64,000 bases of DNA from an uncultured Bacteroidales bacterium (GTDB taxonomy: Bacteria; Bacteroidota; Bacteroidia; Bacteroidales; FEN-979): positions 69,690 through 133,689 of the forward strand of contig CAIQUS010000060.1 of the NCBI GenBank assembly GCA_903875045.1, written 5' to 3'. Positions 52,712-60,806 of this stretch are shown here, piece by piece (the first letter of the stretch is position 1; every line of letters begins with the position of its first letter). The position numbers were made by a program, and so were the translations under genes. The notes below the pieces were generated by a model. The model made no database searches. It saw only the letters and a program-made list of their open reading frames with translations, and was not told the DNA's origin.

Positions 52712-52719
52712 CAAAGGTA
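52712..52719 (-). promoter_or_regulatory. -7 promoter box (TACCTTTG, minus strand) for the R-M operon
   Basis: Consensus -7 box 28 bp before the nuclease ATG at 52683. It lies back to back with the M20 peptidase promoter. Confidence 0.55.
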
Positions 52720-52748
52720 AGGTTTATACCTATGCGTTTCTTCTTTTG

Positions 52749-52779
52749 TTGATAACTGACCAAACATTTCCTACCTTTG
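52749..52779 (+). promoter_or_regulatory. promoter: -33 TTG and -7 TACCTTTG, 20-bp spacer
   Basis: TTG at 52749-52751 and TACCTTTG at 52772-52779, 25 bp before the M20 peptidase ATG at 52805. Confidence 0.65.
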
Positions 52780-52804
52780 AATTTTAATTTATCACCGTGA
52801 AACC

Positions 52805-54013
52805 ATGGAGCATTTGAAGCAGCAGATTGAAGCATTGTCCAAATCCTATTTCGAAGAGGTTGTAGCGATCCGCCGGCATTTTCACCAAAACCCGGAGCTG
52901 TCGTGCGAGGAGTTTCAGACCGCTGAATTTATCTGCAAAAAACTTGATGAGTATGATATTCCTTATCAAAAAGGTGTGGCGGAAACAGGGGTTGTTGGCC
53001 TGATTGAAGGGAAAAACCCATCTTCAATCTGTGTGGCACTTCGCGCTGATATGGATGCCTTGCCCATTACAGAAGAAAATGATGTTGTGTATAAATCGGT
53101 GGCACATGGAAAGATGCATGCCTGCGGGCATGATGTTCACATGGCCTGCCTGCTTGGTGCAGCGAAGATACTGAATTCCCTGAAGGATGGATTTGAAGGA
53201 ACCGTAAAATTAATTTTTCAGCCTTCAGAAGAATCTTATCCCGGCGGTGCCATACGAATGATTCATGAAGGGGTGCTTGAAAACCCGAAACCGGTGTATG
53301 TCATTGCTGAACATGTTATCAACACCATGGATGCTGGCGATGTGGGTTTTCGGCCCGGAGCTTATATGGCTTCTACCGATGAAATTTTTATAACCGTCAG
53401 GGGAAAAGGGGGCCATGCAGCCACTCCAAGCCAGGTAATCGACCCTATTCTGATTACATCACATATCATTGTAGCTCTGCAGCAGATTGTTAGCCGAAAT
53501 GCCGACCCGGTTGTCCCCACAGTGGTTTCATTTGGAAAAATCGTTGGCAACGGACGCACAAACATCATTCCTGATGAGGTTAAAATCGAAGGCACCGTGC
53601 GCACCTATAACGAGGCCTGGCGGAAGGAAGTTCACCAGCGCATCGAACAGATGGCAACGGGTATCGCATCCGGCATGGGGGGGCAGTGCGAGGTCAGGGT
53701 TTCACATGGTTACCCTTTTTTGTTCAACGACCCTGTCCTCACTGGCAAACTTTCTTCACTCGCATCAGAATATTTGGGCACCGGTCACGTTAATGAACTG
53801 GAACAAAGAATGACGGCTGAAGACTTTGCCTATTTTGCCCGCGAAATACCTTCATGTATGTACAGGCTTGGTATCGCAAATGCCGGGAAAGGTATCAAAT
53901 CAAACCTTCATACCTCCACATTCGATGTGGACGAAATCAGTCTGGAAACCGGAAGCGGACTTATGGCCTGGTTCGCAACAGAACTTCTGAGGGAATTATC
54001 AAAGAAGAAGTAA
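52805..54013 (+). CDS. M20-family amidohydrolase (N-acyl-amino-acid/hippurate type)
   Basis: 402 residues, typical for the amidohydrolase branch of M20. Metal-site motifs include CVALRADMDALPITE, HACGHDVHMACLLGAA and QPSEES; the dimerisation insert begins VRGKGGHAA; the last metal His comes near SNLHTSTFDVDE. It removes acyl groups from amino acids or hydrolyses small amides in the cytoplasm. No signal peptide. The following TPR gene begins about 80 bp later. Confidence 0.94.
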   Translation: MEHLKQQIEALSKSYFEEVVAIRRHFHQNPELSCEEFQTAEFICKKLDEYDIPYQKGVAETGVVGLIEGKNPSSICVALRADMDALPITEENDVVYKSVAHGKMHACGHDVHMACLLGAAKILNSLKDGFEGTVKLIFQPSEESYPGGAIRMIHEGVLENPKPVYVIAEHVINTMDAGDVGFRPGAYMASTDEIFITVRGKGGHAATPSQVIDPILITSHIIVALQQIVSRNADPVVPTVVSFGKIVGNGRTNIIPDEVKIEGTVRTYNEAWRKEVHQRIEQMATGIASGMGGQCEVRVSHGYPFLFNDPVLTGKLSSLASEYLGTGHVNELEQRMTAEDFAYFAREIPSCMYRLGIANAGKGIKSNLHTSTFDVDEISLETGSGLMAWFATELLRELSKKK

Positions 54014-54092
54014 AATACCACCCTGAATTCCTCCTCAAAAATGGAAGAACTTTCAAGAGGTGAATCAACAAAAATATCAGTTATCGCAAATT

Positions 54093-56000
54093 ATGATGTC
54101 TTTATACCGAAATCAAATTTCAAATTTCAAATTTCAAATTTCAATTGTACTAATTCTTTTTTGCCTGCCTCTACTTACTACTGCCCAGGAACAAAAGCCT
54201 GCCACCCCAAAACTTCTTCCTTTTCAGCAGGATGCCCCTAAACCAGGAAATGAGGAGCAACTCGCTTTGCAATTTTATCAGGATCAGGATTTTGCAAAAG
54301 CCTCCGAGTTGTTTGAACAACTTTATGAACAAAAACCTTCCCTGTACTATTACCAATATCTGGTGTTCTCCCTGGTTGAAATAAAGGAATATAACAAAGT
54401 AGAAAAGTTGATTAAAAAATGTCAGCGGGCTGAACCGGAATCATCCCGGTATGCGGTTGATCTGGGCTATGTCAATTACCGGTCGGGAAATACAGAAAAA
54501 GCAAAAAAAATTTATGAGGAGGCGCTGAAAAAGCTGGGTTCAAATCAGCAACAGATTTTTGATCTCGCCAATGCCTTTATTATCCGTGGAGAAAACGATT
54601 ACGCCATACGAACCTATCTGAAAGGACGGCAATTGGTGAACAACGCTTATCCATTTGGTTTTGAACTGGCAAGTGTTTATGAAAGGATGGGGGATTTCAA
54701 GAATGCAACGGAAGAATACCTGAATATGCTGGATGTGAACAAAGCCTATCTGAATACCGTTCAGGACAGGATTCAAATGACCCTGGCATACGACGTGAAC
54801 AACGAAAAAAATCAAATTTTCCGAAAGATACTTCTTTCAAGATCCCAAAAAAATCCGGATAACACAAACTATGCTGAACTTTTATGGTGGTATTCGATTC
54901 AGCAACAAGATTTTGACCTTGCACTGCTCCAGGCAAAAGCACTCGATCGGAGGTTCAGGGAAAATGGTGAAAAATTGGTCTCCCTGGCCAGTCTTGCCAT
55001 ATCCAATGAAAAGTATGATGTTGCAATTGACTGTTACCAGTATATTGTTTCAAAAGGCGCCGGTTGTTCTTATTATAAACTGGCCAGACGTGAATTGGCG
55101 AACACCCGATATCTGCAAACAATTTCAGAACCATCACCGGCAAAAAAGCAGCTGGAAATTCTGGAAAAGGAGTTCACAGAGGAATTAACCAATAATGAGG
55201 ATGACCCCGAAAACATATCTGTCATCCAAAATCTGGCACATATCAAAGCGTTTTATCTTGGAAAATCAGAGGAAGCAATCGTCCTGCTCGACCGTGCCAA
55301 AGACATGCCAGGCGTTGCCCCTGCAGATAGAGCAAAGTGTAAAATTGAACTTGCTGATATACTTCTGTTTACAGATGATGTTTGGGAGGCCACCCTCCTG
55401 TACCAGCAGGTTTACATGGATTTTAAATCTGATGTTTTAGGGCAGGAGGCCAAGTTTAAAAATGCAAAGCTATCTTTTTATATAGGCGAATTCGGTTGGG
55501 CCAAAGCCCAGGTGGATATTCTGAAAGCAGCTACATCCAAGTTTATTTCAAATGATGCCATCGCATTATCATTGCTGATCAGCGAAAGTTATGACCCCGA
55601 CAGCAATACCGTTGGCCTTGGCATGTTTGCCCGGGCTGATCTGCTGGATTACCGTAATGAAGAGAACCTTGCACTTCAAACACTTGATTCCATCCCGGGT
55701 ATGTTTGGCTATCATCCTATTTTACAGCAAGTTCTTTACAAGAGAGCTGAAATCAATCGTAAACAAGGACGGTATGCAGAATCAGACAGCCTTTTTCAGC
55801 TCCTTGTAAAAGAATACCCTGATGAAGTTCTGGCTGATGAAGCGCTGATGCAGGCAGCAATACTGAACGAAAAGCAATTGAAAAACCGGGAAAAGGCAAT
55901 GGCACTCTATCAGGTATTGCTGGATAATTACCCGGGAAGCATCTATATTCCTGATGCCCGGAAAAAATTCAGGATGTTGCGCGGCGACCCCTCACAATGA
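54093..56000 (+). CDS. exported TPR-repeat protein
   Basis: About 635 residues from ATG 54093 (54096 or a GTG at 54060 are possible). Signal peptide ends near LLTTAQ. The body has many tetratricopeptide-like helix pairs (for example DFAKASELFEQLYEQKPSLYYYQYLVFS and GRYAESDSLFQLLVKEYPDEVLADEALMQAA in parts), spaced about 35 residues. It is likely a periplasmic scaffold. The start region overlaps a TTTCAAA repeat that encodes NFKFQIS. It lies upstream of rsmA on the same strand. Confidence 0.85.
   Translation: MMSLYRNQISNFKFQISIVLILFCLPLLTTAQEQKPATPKLLPFQQDAPKPGNEEQLALQFYQDQDFAKASELFEQLYEQKPSLYYYQYLVFSLVEIKEYNKVEKLIKKCQRAEPESSRYAVDLGYVNYRSGNTEKAKKIYEEALKKLGSNQQQIFDLANAFIIRGENDYAIRTYLKGRQLVNNAYPFGFELASVYERMGDFKNATEEYLNMLDVNKAYLNTVQDRIQMTLAYDVNNEKNQIFRKILLSRSQKNPDNTNYAELLWWYSIQQQDFDLALLQAKALDRRFRENGEKLVSLASLAISNEKYDVAIDCYQYIVSKGAGCSYYKLARRELANTRYLQTISEPSPAKKQLEILEKEFTEELTNNEDDPENISVIQNLAHIKAFYLGKSEEAIVLLDRAKDMPGVAPADRAKCKIELADILLFTDDVWEATLLYQQVYMDFKSDVLGQEAKFKNAKLSFYIGEFGWAKAQVDILKAATSKFISNDAIALSLLISESYDPDSNTVGLGMFARADLLDYRNEENLALQTLDSIPGMFGYHPILQQVLYKRAEINRKQGRYAESDSLFQLLVKEYPDEVLADEALMQAAILNEKQLKNREKAMALYQVLLDNYPGSIYIPDARKKFRMLRGDPSQ
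54116..54145 (+). repeat. TTTCAAA heptamer repeat inside the TPR gene start
   Basis: Three copies of AATTTCA/TTTCAAA units lie inside the signal-peptide coding region of the TPR gene, encoding ISNFKFQIS. Confidence 0.8.
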
Positions 56001-56061
56001 TTATTACCGTTCATAGAGACGTTACATGCAACGCCTCTGCCACCATGTGAAAAATACAATC

Positions 56062-56880
56062 ATGATCCGACCTAAAAAACACCTTGGCCAGCATTTTCTC
56101 CGTGATGAAAGCATTGCACAAAAAATTGTTGGCTACCTGAATCCGGAAATTCCGCTGGTTCTGGAAGTTGGACCGGGCATGGGGGTTTTAACAAAATATA
56201 TTCTGGATAATTCCACCTTTGATCCCTGGTTTATGGAAGTAGACCGTGAAGCTGTTGACTATTTGAAAACTGCCTTCCCGGGAATTTCCAACCGGCTCAT
56301 CCTTGGTGATTTTCTGGATTATAACATGGCAGGTTTCCCTCCATCCGGGGAAATTGAGCCACTGTCCGTTCCACCTAAATTCACCGTCATTGGTAATTTT
56401 CCTTATAACATTTCATCGCAGATATTGTTTACGGCCCTTGCAAACCGGAACAGGATCCCTGAAATAATCGGGATGTTCCAGAAGGAAGTTGCCGAACGCA
56501 TCGCATCACCTCCCGGCAGTAAATCGTATGGAATCATCAGTGTTTTACTGCAGGCCTTTTACGACATTGAGTATTTGTTTACAGTGAGTGAAACTGTTTT
56601 TTACCCTCCCCCCAAAGTTAAATCGGCCGTGATCAGGCTGCGACGGAATACGACAGAAAAATTGGACTGCGATGAAGTGCTATTCACCAGATTGGTTAAA
56701 ACCGCATTTAACCAGCGCCGTAAAACCATGAGGAATTCAATACGCCAAATGATCCCTCCTGCCCTGTTAAACCCTTCAAACCAATCTGAATGGATGGCCA
56801 CACAGCTTGATCTGCGCGCCGAACGACTTTCGGTGGAGGATTTCGTCAGGCTTGCTGCAGAAATAGCTACCTTTGCATAA
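56062..56880 (+). CDS. rsmA: 16S rRNA adenine dimethyltransferase
   Basis: 272 residues from the ATG at 56062 (upstream in-frame ATG at 56026 is less likely). N-terminus RPKKHLGQHFLRDESIAQKIV and motif I VLEVGPGMGVLTKYI, then the catalytic VIGNFPYNISSQ. RsmA/KsgA dimethylates A1518 and A1519 at the 3' end of 16S rRNA, a late step of 30S assembly in the cytoplasm. It sits 14 bp upstream of the TMTC-like gene; no functional link is obvious. Confidence 0.96.
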   Translation: MIRPKKHLGQHFLRDESIAQKIVGYLNPEIPLVLEVGPGMGVLTKYILDNSTFDPWFMEVDREAVDYLKTAFPGISNRLILGDFLDYNMAGFPPSGEIEPLSVPPKFTVIGNFPYNISSQILFTALANRNRIPEIIGMFQKEVAERIASPPGSKSYGIISVLLQAFYDIEYLFTVSETVFYPPPKVKSAVIRLRRNTTEKLDCDEVLFTRLVKTAFNQRRKTMRNSIRQMIPPALLNPSNQSEWMATQLDLRAERLSVEDFVRLAAEIATFA

Positions 56881-56894
56881 ATTTTAATTGCCGG

Positions 56895-58943
56895 ATGAAA
56901 AAAGATCTGTTTCCGAAAAAACAAGCTCCTGCAGGAAAGAATATTTCTCCCAAAAAACCAGGATTTTCGAAAAAAGAAAATGTATTACCAAAAGTTTCAA
57001 ACAAAGCAAACCGTTACTTTATTTTTGCCTTTTTGCTTTTTGCATTTATACTTTACGGCAATACCATCTTCAATAAGTTTGCAGTTGATGATAACCTTGT
57101 GACCAATAACGAGCTGGTGGAGCAAGGATTTAAAGCGATCCCACAAATTTTTTCTACCAGATATTTTTCACAGCAAGGTAATGTAGGGGCGACCTCTGCC
57201 GATTACCGTCCTATTGTAAAAGCCACGTTTGCAATTGAATACCAGCTGTGGGGAAATAAACCAGGGAGAAGCCATGCCATGAATATTCTGCTTTATTGGG
57301 CACTGGCTGTTATTTTGTTTTTCATCCTTAAAAGATTGTTGTACAACTATAATATTTTATTCCCTTTTCTGATTACCATTTTGTTTATGGCCCACCCGGT
57401 GCATACCGAAGTGGTTGCCAGCCTGAAAAACCGGGATGAATTGCTTGCGTTTATCTGTGGATTGGGTAGCTTGTGGTTTATGCTGGAATATGCCGAAAAA
57501 CATAAAGTCTGGTATTCGCTTCTGGCAGTACTCATTTTTTTCATTGGCTATCTTTGTAAATCCTCCATTCTCCCGTTTCTGTTCCTGATCCCCCTGGTGC
57601 TCTATTTTTTCACACGGATGAAGGTAAAGCAGATTGTGCCCCTTTTTCTGGCCATCCTTGGAGTGATTCTCATTGCACAGATGGGACCCCGCCTTTTTCT
57701 GCCGCCATTGCAGCGGACCAATTTCTTCATCGAAAATCCGCTGTACTTTGAAAAGAACATTTGGATTCGTCTTGGAACAGGATTGGTATCACTTTTATTC
57801 TATATCCGCACGCTGTTATATCCCTATCCATTGGTTTACTATTATGGTTACAACATGATCCCGGTCACAAACCTGGCAAATATCTGGGCACTGCTGTCCC
57901 TGGTGATATATGGAGGATTGTTTGTGTTCGCTATCATGAAATTCAGGGAAAAACATTTTCTCTCCTTCGCCATTTTATGGTATTTGATTGCCATTGCCAT
58001 GTATTCAAATGTTGTTTTCCCGGTGGTAGGGATCGTTGGAGAGCGTTTTGTATTCAACGCCTCCCTTGGATTTTGTCTTGCTCTTGTATTTTTCGTTTTT
58101 AAAATTTTCAAGACAGATCCGAAAAGCCTTACAATTGAGCTGGATGCACGGTTGAAAATTCTTGCTGTGCTGATACTTCTGCTAATCCCTTATACCGTAT
58201 TGTCCGTTTCACGAAACCGTGATTGGCGTAACTTATTCGATTTATATGGCAATGATGTAAAAATTCTGAATAACTCAGCCAAAGCGAACATTGATTATGC
58301 AGGATATCTGATGAGTACGGTTTATCAGGATCAGAATTTTCTCAGAACAGGTGCTGTGAACCAATTCAAATATCAGGTCATTGTTTCTCATTTCCGTCGT
58401 GCGCTGACGCTCTATCCGGATAATTATTTGACTACCAACGACCTGGGAACTGTTTACCTGTTCATGGGAAAGAATTACGATTCGGCTGTCTATTTTCTTC
58501 GAAAGGCCATTGCACTTGATTCGACCTTGCAACCGGCCTGGGTAAATCTTGGTATGGCTTATCGGGAACAGAAAGAGTATCAAAAAGCCATCCAATGCTA
58601 TGAGCATATCCTGGGTGTAAACCCTAACCAGATCAAGGCTGTTTTTGCTTTGGCAAATGTATACAATGACATGGGCGAATTTGACCGGGCAGTAAAGATG
58701 AACGAAGATGTGATGAAATCATATCCCAACCTTGAAATGCCTTACGTCAACATTGGTAATTACTACATGCTCAGACGGGATACCATCACAGCTGTGAATT
58801 ATTGGGAAAAAGCAGCTGCCATCAATCCAAGCTTTGAGCTGTGTCTTCAATTGAATTCCCTTTACATTATTAAGGGCGATCGCGAAAAAGCAGATTATTA
58901 TTACAGGCTTGGAGAACAAATCGCGAAACAGAGTCAGCAATAA
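56895..58943 (+). CDS. TMTC-like multi-spanning membrane protein with C-terminal TPRs
   Basis: 682 residues. About ten membrane helices fill residues 35-440. The first loop has the acidic pair FAVDDNLVTNNEL, and a later conserved motif reads HPVHTEVVASLKNRDELLAF. Five or so TPR units occupy about 480-680 (VYLFMGKNYDSAVYFLRKAI, QPAWVNLGMAYREQKEYQKA). This matches the GT-C-like TMTC group of protein O-mannosyltransferases and their bacterial DUF1736-type relatives. Glycosylation of exported proteins is possible. It probably shares a transcript with rsmA. Confidence 0.86.
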   Translation: MKKDLFPKKQAPAGKNISPKKPGFSKKENVLPKVSNKANRYFIFAFLLFAFILYGNTIFNKFAVDDNLVTNNELVEQGFKAIPQIFSTRYFSQQGNVGATSADYRPIVKATFAIEYQLWGNKPGRSHAMNILLYWALAVILFFILKRLLYNYNILFPFLITILFMAHPVHTEVVASLKNRDELLAFICGLGSLWFMLEYAEKHKVWYSLLAVLIFFIGYLCKSSILPFLFLIPLVLYFFTRMKVKQIVPLFLAILGVILIAQMGPRLFLPPLQRTNFFIENPLYFEKNIWIRLGTGLVSLLFYIRTLLYPYPLVYYYGYNMIPVTNLANIWALLSLVIYGGLFVFAIMKFREKHFLSFAILWYLIAIAMYSNVVFPVVGIVGERFVFNASLGFCLALVFFVFKIFKTDPKSLTIELDARLKILAVLILLLIPYTVLSVSRNRDWRNLFDLYGNDVKILNNSAKANIDYAGYLMSTVYQDQNFLRTGAVNQFKYQVIVSHFRRALTLYPDNYLTTNDLGTVYLFMGKNYDSAVYFLRKAIALDSTLQPAWVNLGMAYREQKEYQKAIQCYEHILGVNPNQIKAVFALANVYNDMGEFDRAVKMNEDVMKSYPNLEMPYVNIGNYYMLRRDTITAVNYWEKAAAINPSFELCLQLNSLYIIKGDREKADYYYRLGEQIAKQSQQ

Positions 58944-58970
58944 TTGAAAATTGAGAATTGAAAATTGAAA
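58943..58970. repeat. AATTGAAA-type repeat
   Basis: Three or four copies of AATTGAAA/AATTGAGA units start at the TMTC-like stop codon and reach into the gap before the ligase gene. A TTG in it (58965) opens the ligase frame but is a poor start. Confidence 0.75.
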
Positions 58971-59003
58971 ACTGTTGATGCAACCCACAGTCGGGCTGAC
59001 AAT

Positions 59004-60677
59004 ATGCAAATCCCGGAAAATTTGCCTCAGTTGTTGTCAGCAACCTGCATGAATTTTCCGCTGAACGGGGTTGGATTTGTCAGCTCAAACAAGTCAATTT
59101 CATTTGTTACTTTTCCCGAACTGGAAGTCAAAGCCTTGTCAATGCTGGCTGGTATGCAGGCTTGGGGAATGAAACAAGGTGATATGGTTATGCTTTCCCT
59201 CGAAAAAAGCGAGAATATCATCCCGGTATTATGGGGTTGTTTGATCGGAGGTATCATACCTGCTCTTTTGCAGCCAACCATTACGTTTACTGAATTCAAT
59301 CCTGCAGCAGAGAAAACCGAAAAGGTTTTTCACCTTTTAAAACAGCCGTATGTCATTTTGTCAGATAAACACACTCAAAACTGGCATACAGGAAATATCC
59401 CCGGCGACCGCCTGATTGATGTTGCAGGATTGCCCGGAAATGCTGCCCTGGCTGTCAGGGCAGTCATCCAGAATGATGATCTGGCACTGATCCAATTTTC
59501 ATCAGGCAGCACGGGCGATCCAAAAGGTGTGATGCTCACCCACCGCAACATCATCATCAATACGACCGACATCATCAAAGGTATTGCCCTTGAACCGATC
59601 GATGTTGCAGTAAACTGGATGCCCTTGTATCATGATATGGGGCTGATTGGTTTTCATCTAACTCCGGTATATGTCGGGGTGACCCAATATTTCATTGATC
59701 CGGTTGATTTCGTGAAGAACCCTGCGATCTGGCTTGATACGATGAGCGAGATGAAATGTACCATAACGGCCTGCCCGAATTTTGGTCAAATGCTTGTAAG
59801 CCGCTACCTTGGCCGTCGGGCAGCACAAAAATGGGATTTGTCGGCGGTTAGAATCCTCTTTAATGGTGCAGAACCCATTTCGGTTGCAACCATGCGCACT
59901 TTTCTGGAAGGCTTACAACCTTTTTACCTCAATCCGGTTGCCATGTTCCCTGCATACGGACTGGCGGAAGCCACCCTGGCGATAACCTTTCCTGACAGGC
60001 TCAAAGAGGCTGAAGTCAAAGCATTCCGGCGTGATGATCTGATTGGGAAAGGCATTGCAATCGAAGCCAGTCCAGGGGACCATAACATCATTGAACTGGT
60101 AAACCTTGGCCGCAGTCTCGATCACTGCAGCATAATGGTTGTGAATGATCATAATGAACAGGTCGTCAGCGGCATTGTAGGTCATGTGCATGTGAAGGGT
60201 GAGAATATAACTTGTGGGTATTTTGGAAACCCGGAAGTAACTGCCTCCGCTTTTACCGGGGAATGGCTGCTGACCGGCGACCTTGGCTTTATTCATGAGG
60301 GCGATCTGTACATTACCGGACGGTCAAAGGATATCATTTTTATCAATGGAATCAACTATTATGCTCACGACCTTGAGACGATCGCACTAAAAATTAATCA
60401 GTTAACGACTGGCAAAATTGTCATTACCGGGTACTTTGATGCACCGGAAGGTCGTGACAAATTGCTGGTATTCCTTGTAGGTGCTGATAATGATGCAAAT
60501 CAGTTCCTTTGCCGCGAGATAAAGAACCATTTCTCCTCTGTTATCGGACTCAATGCTGAAACCTTTATCCTGGTCAGATCAGGCGACATCCCGCGCACCA
60601 GTAGTGGGAAATTACAGCGTTACAAGTTGGTGGAACGATATCTGAAGGGTGATTTTACTACTGTTTTGCGATCATAA
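59004..60677 (+). CDS. fatty-acyl-AMP ligase (FAAL)-like adenylating enzyme
   Basis: 557 residues from the ATG at 59004. The AMP-binding motif is LIQFSSGSTGDPKGVMLTHRN. WMPLYHDMGLIGF and YGLAEATLAITFP are hallmarks of the FAAL branch, and the C-terminal RTSSGKLQRYKL supplies the catalytic Lys. FAALs activate fatty acids as acyl-adenylates for an acyl carrier protein in polyketide or lipid synthesis. No carrier-protein or synthase gene is next to it, so its acceptor is unknown. It lies 60 bp after the TMTC-like gene. Confidence 0.9.
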   Translation: MQIPENLPQLLSATCMNFPLNGVGFVSSNKSISFVTFPELEVKALSMLAGMQAWGMKQGDMVMLSLEKSENIIPVLWGCLIGGIIPALLQPTITFTEFNPAAEKTEKVFHLLKQPYVILSDKHTQNWHTGNIPGDRLIDVAGLPGNAALAVRAVIQNDDLALIQFSSGSTGDPKGVMLTHRNIIINTTDIIKGIALEPIDVAVNWMPLYHDMGLIGFHLTPVYVGVTQYFIDPVDFVKNPAIWLDTMSEMKCTITACPNFGQMLVSRYLGRRAAQKWDLSAVRILFNGAEPISVATMRTFLEGLQPFYLNPVAMFPAYGLAEATLAITFPDRLKEAEVKAFRRDDLIGKGIAIEASPGDHNIIELVNLGRSLDHCSIMVVNDHNEQVVSGIVGHVHVKGENITCGYFGNPEVTASAFTGEWLLTGDLGFIHEGDLYITGRSKDIIFINGINYYAHDLETIALKINQLTTGKIVITGYFDAPEGRDKLLVFLVGADNDANQFLCREIKNHFSSVIGLNAETFILVRSGDIPRTSSGKLQRYKLVERYLKGDFTTVLRS

Positions 60678-60806
60678 AGTCCCAATTTACCCTATTTGAA
60701 TTATTATGCATTATCCTTGTAATATTGTCAGTTCAAATTCGTCTGGCATGTTGATTGTGTATAAACAGTCTAAATAAGAATTTTTAATCAAATAAATCTG
60801 CTATTC

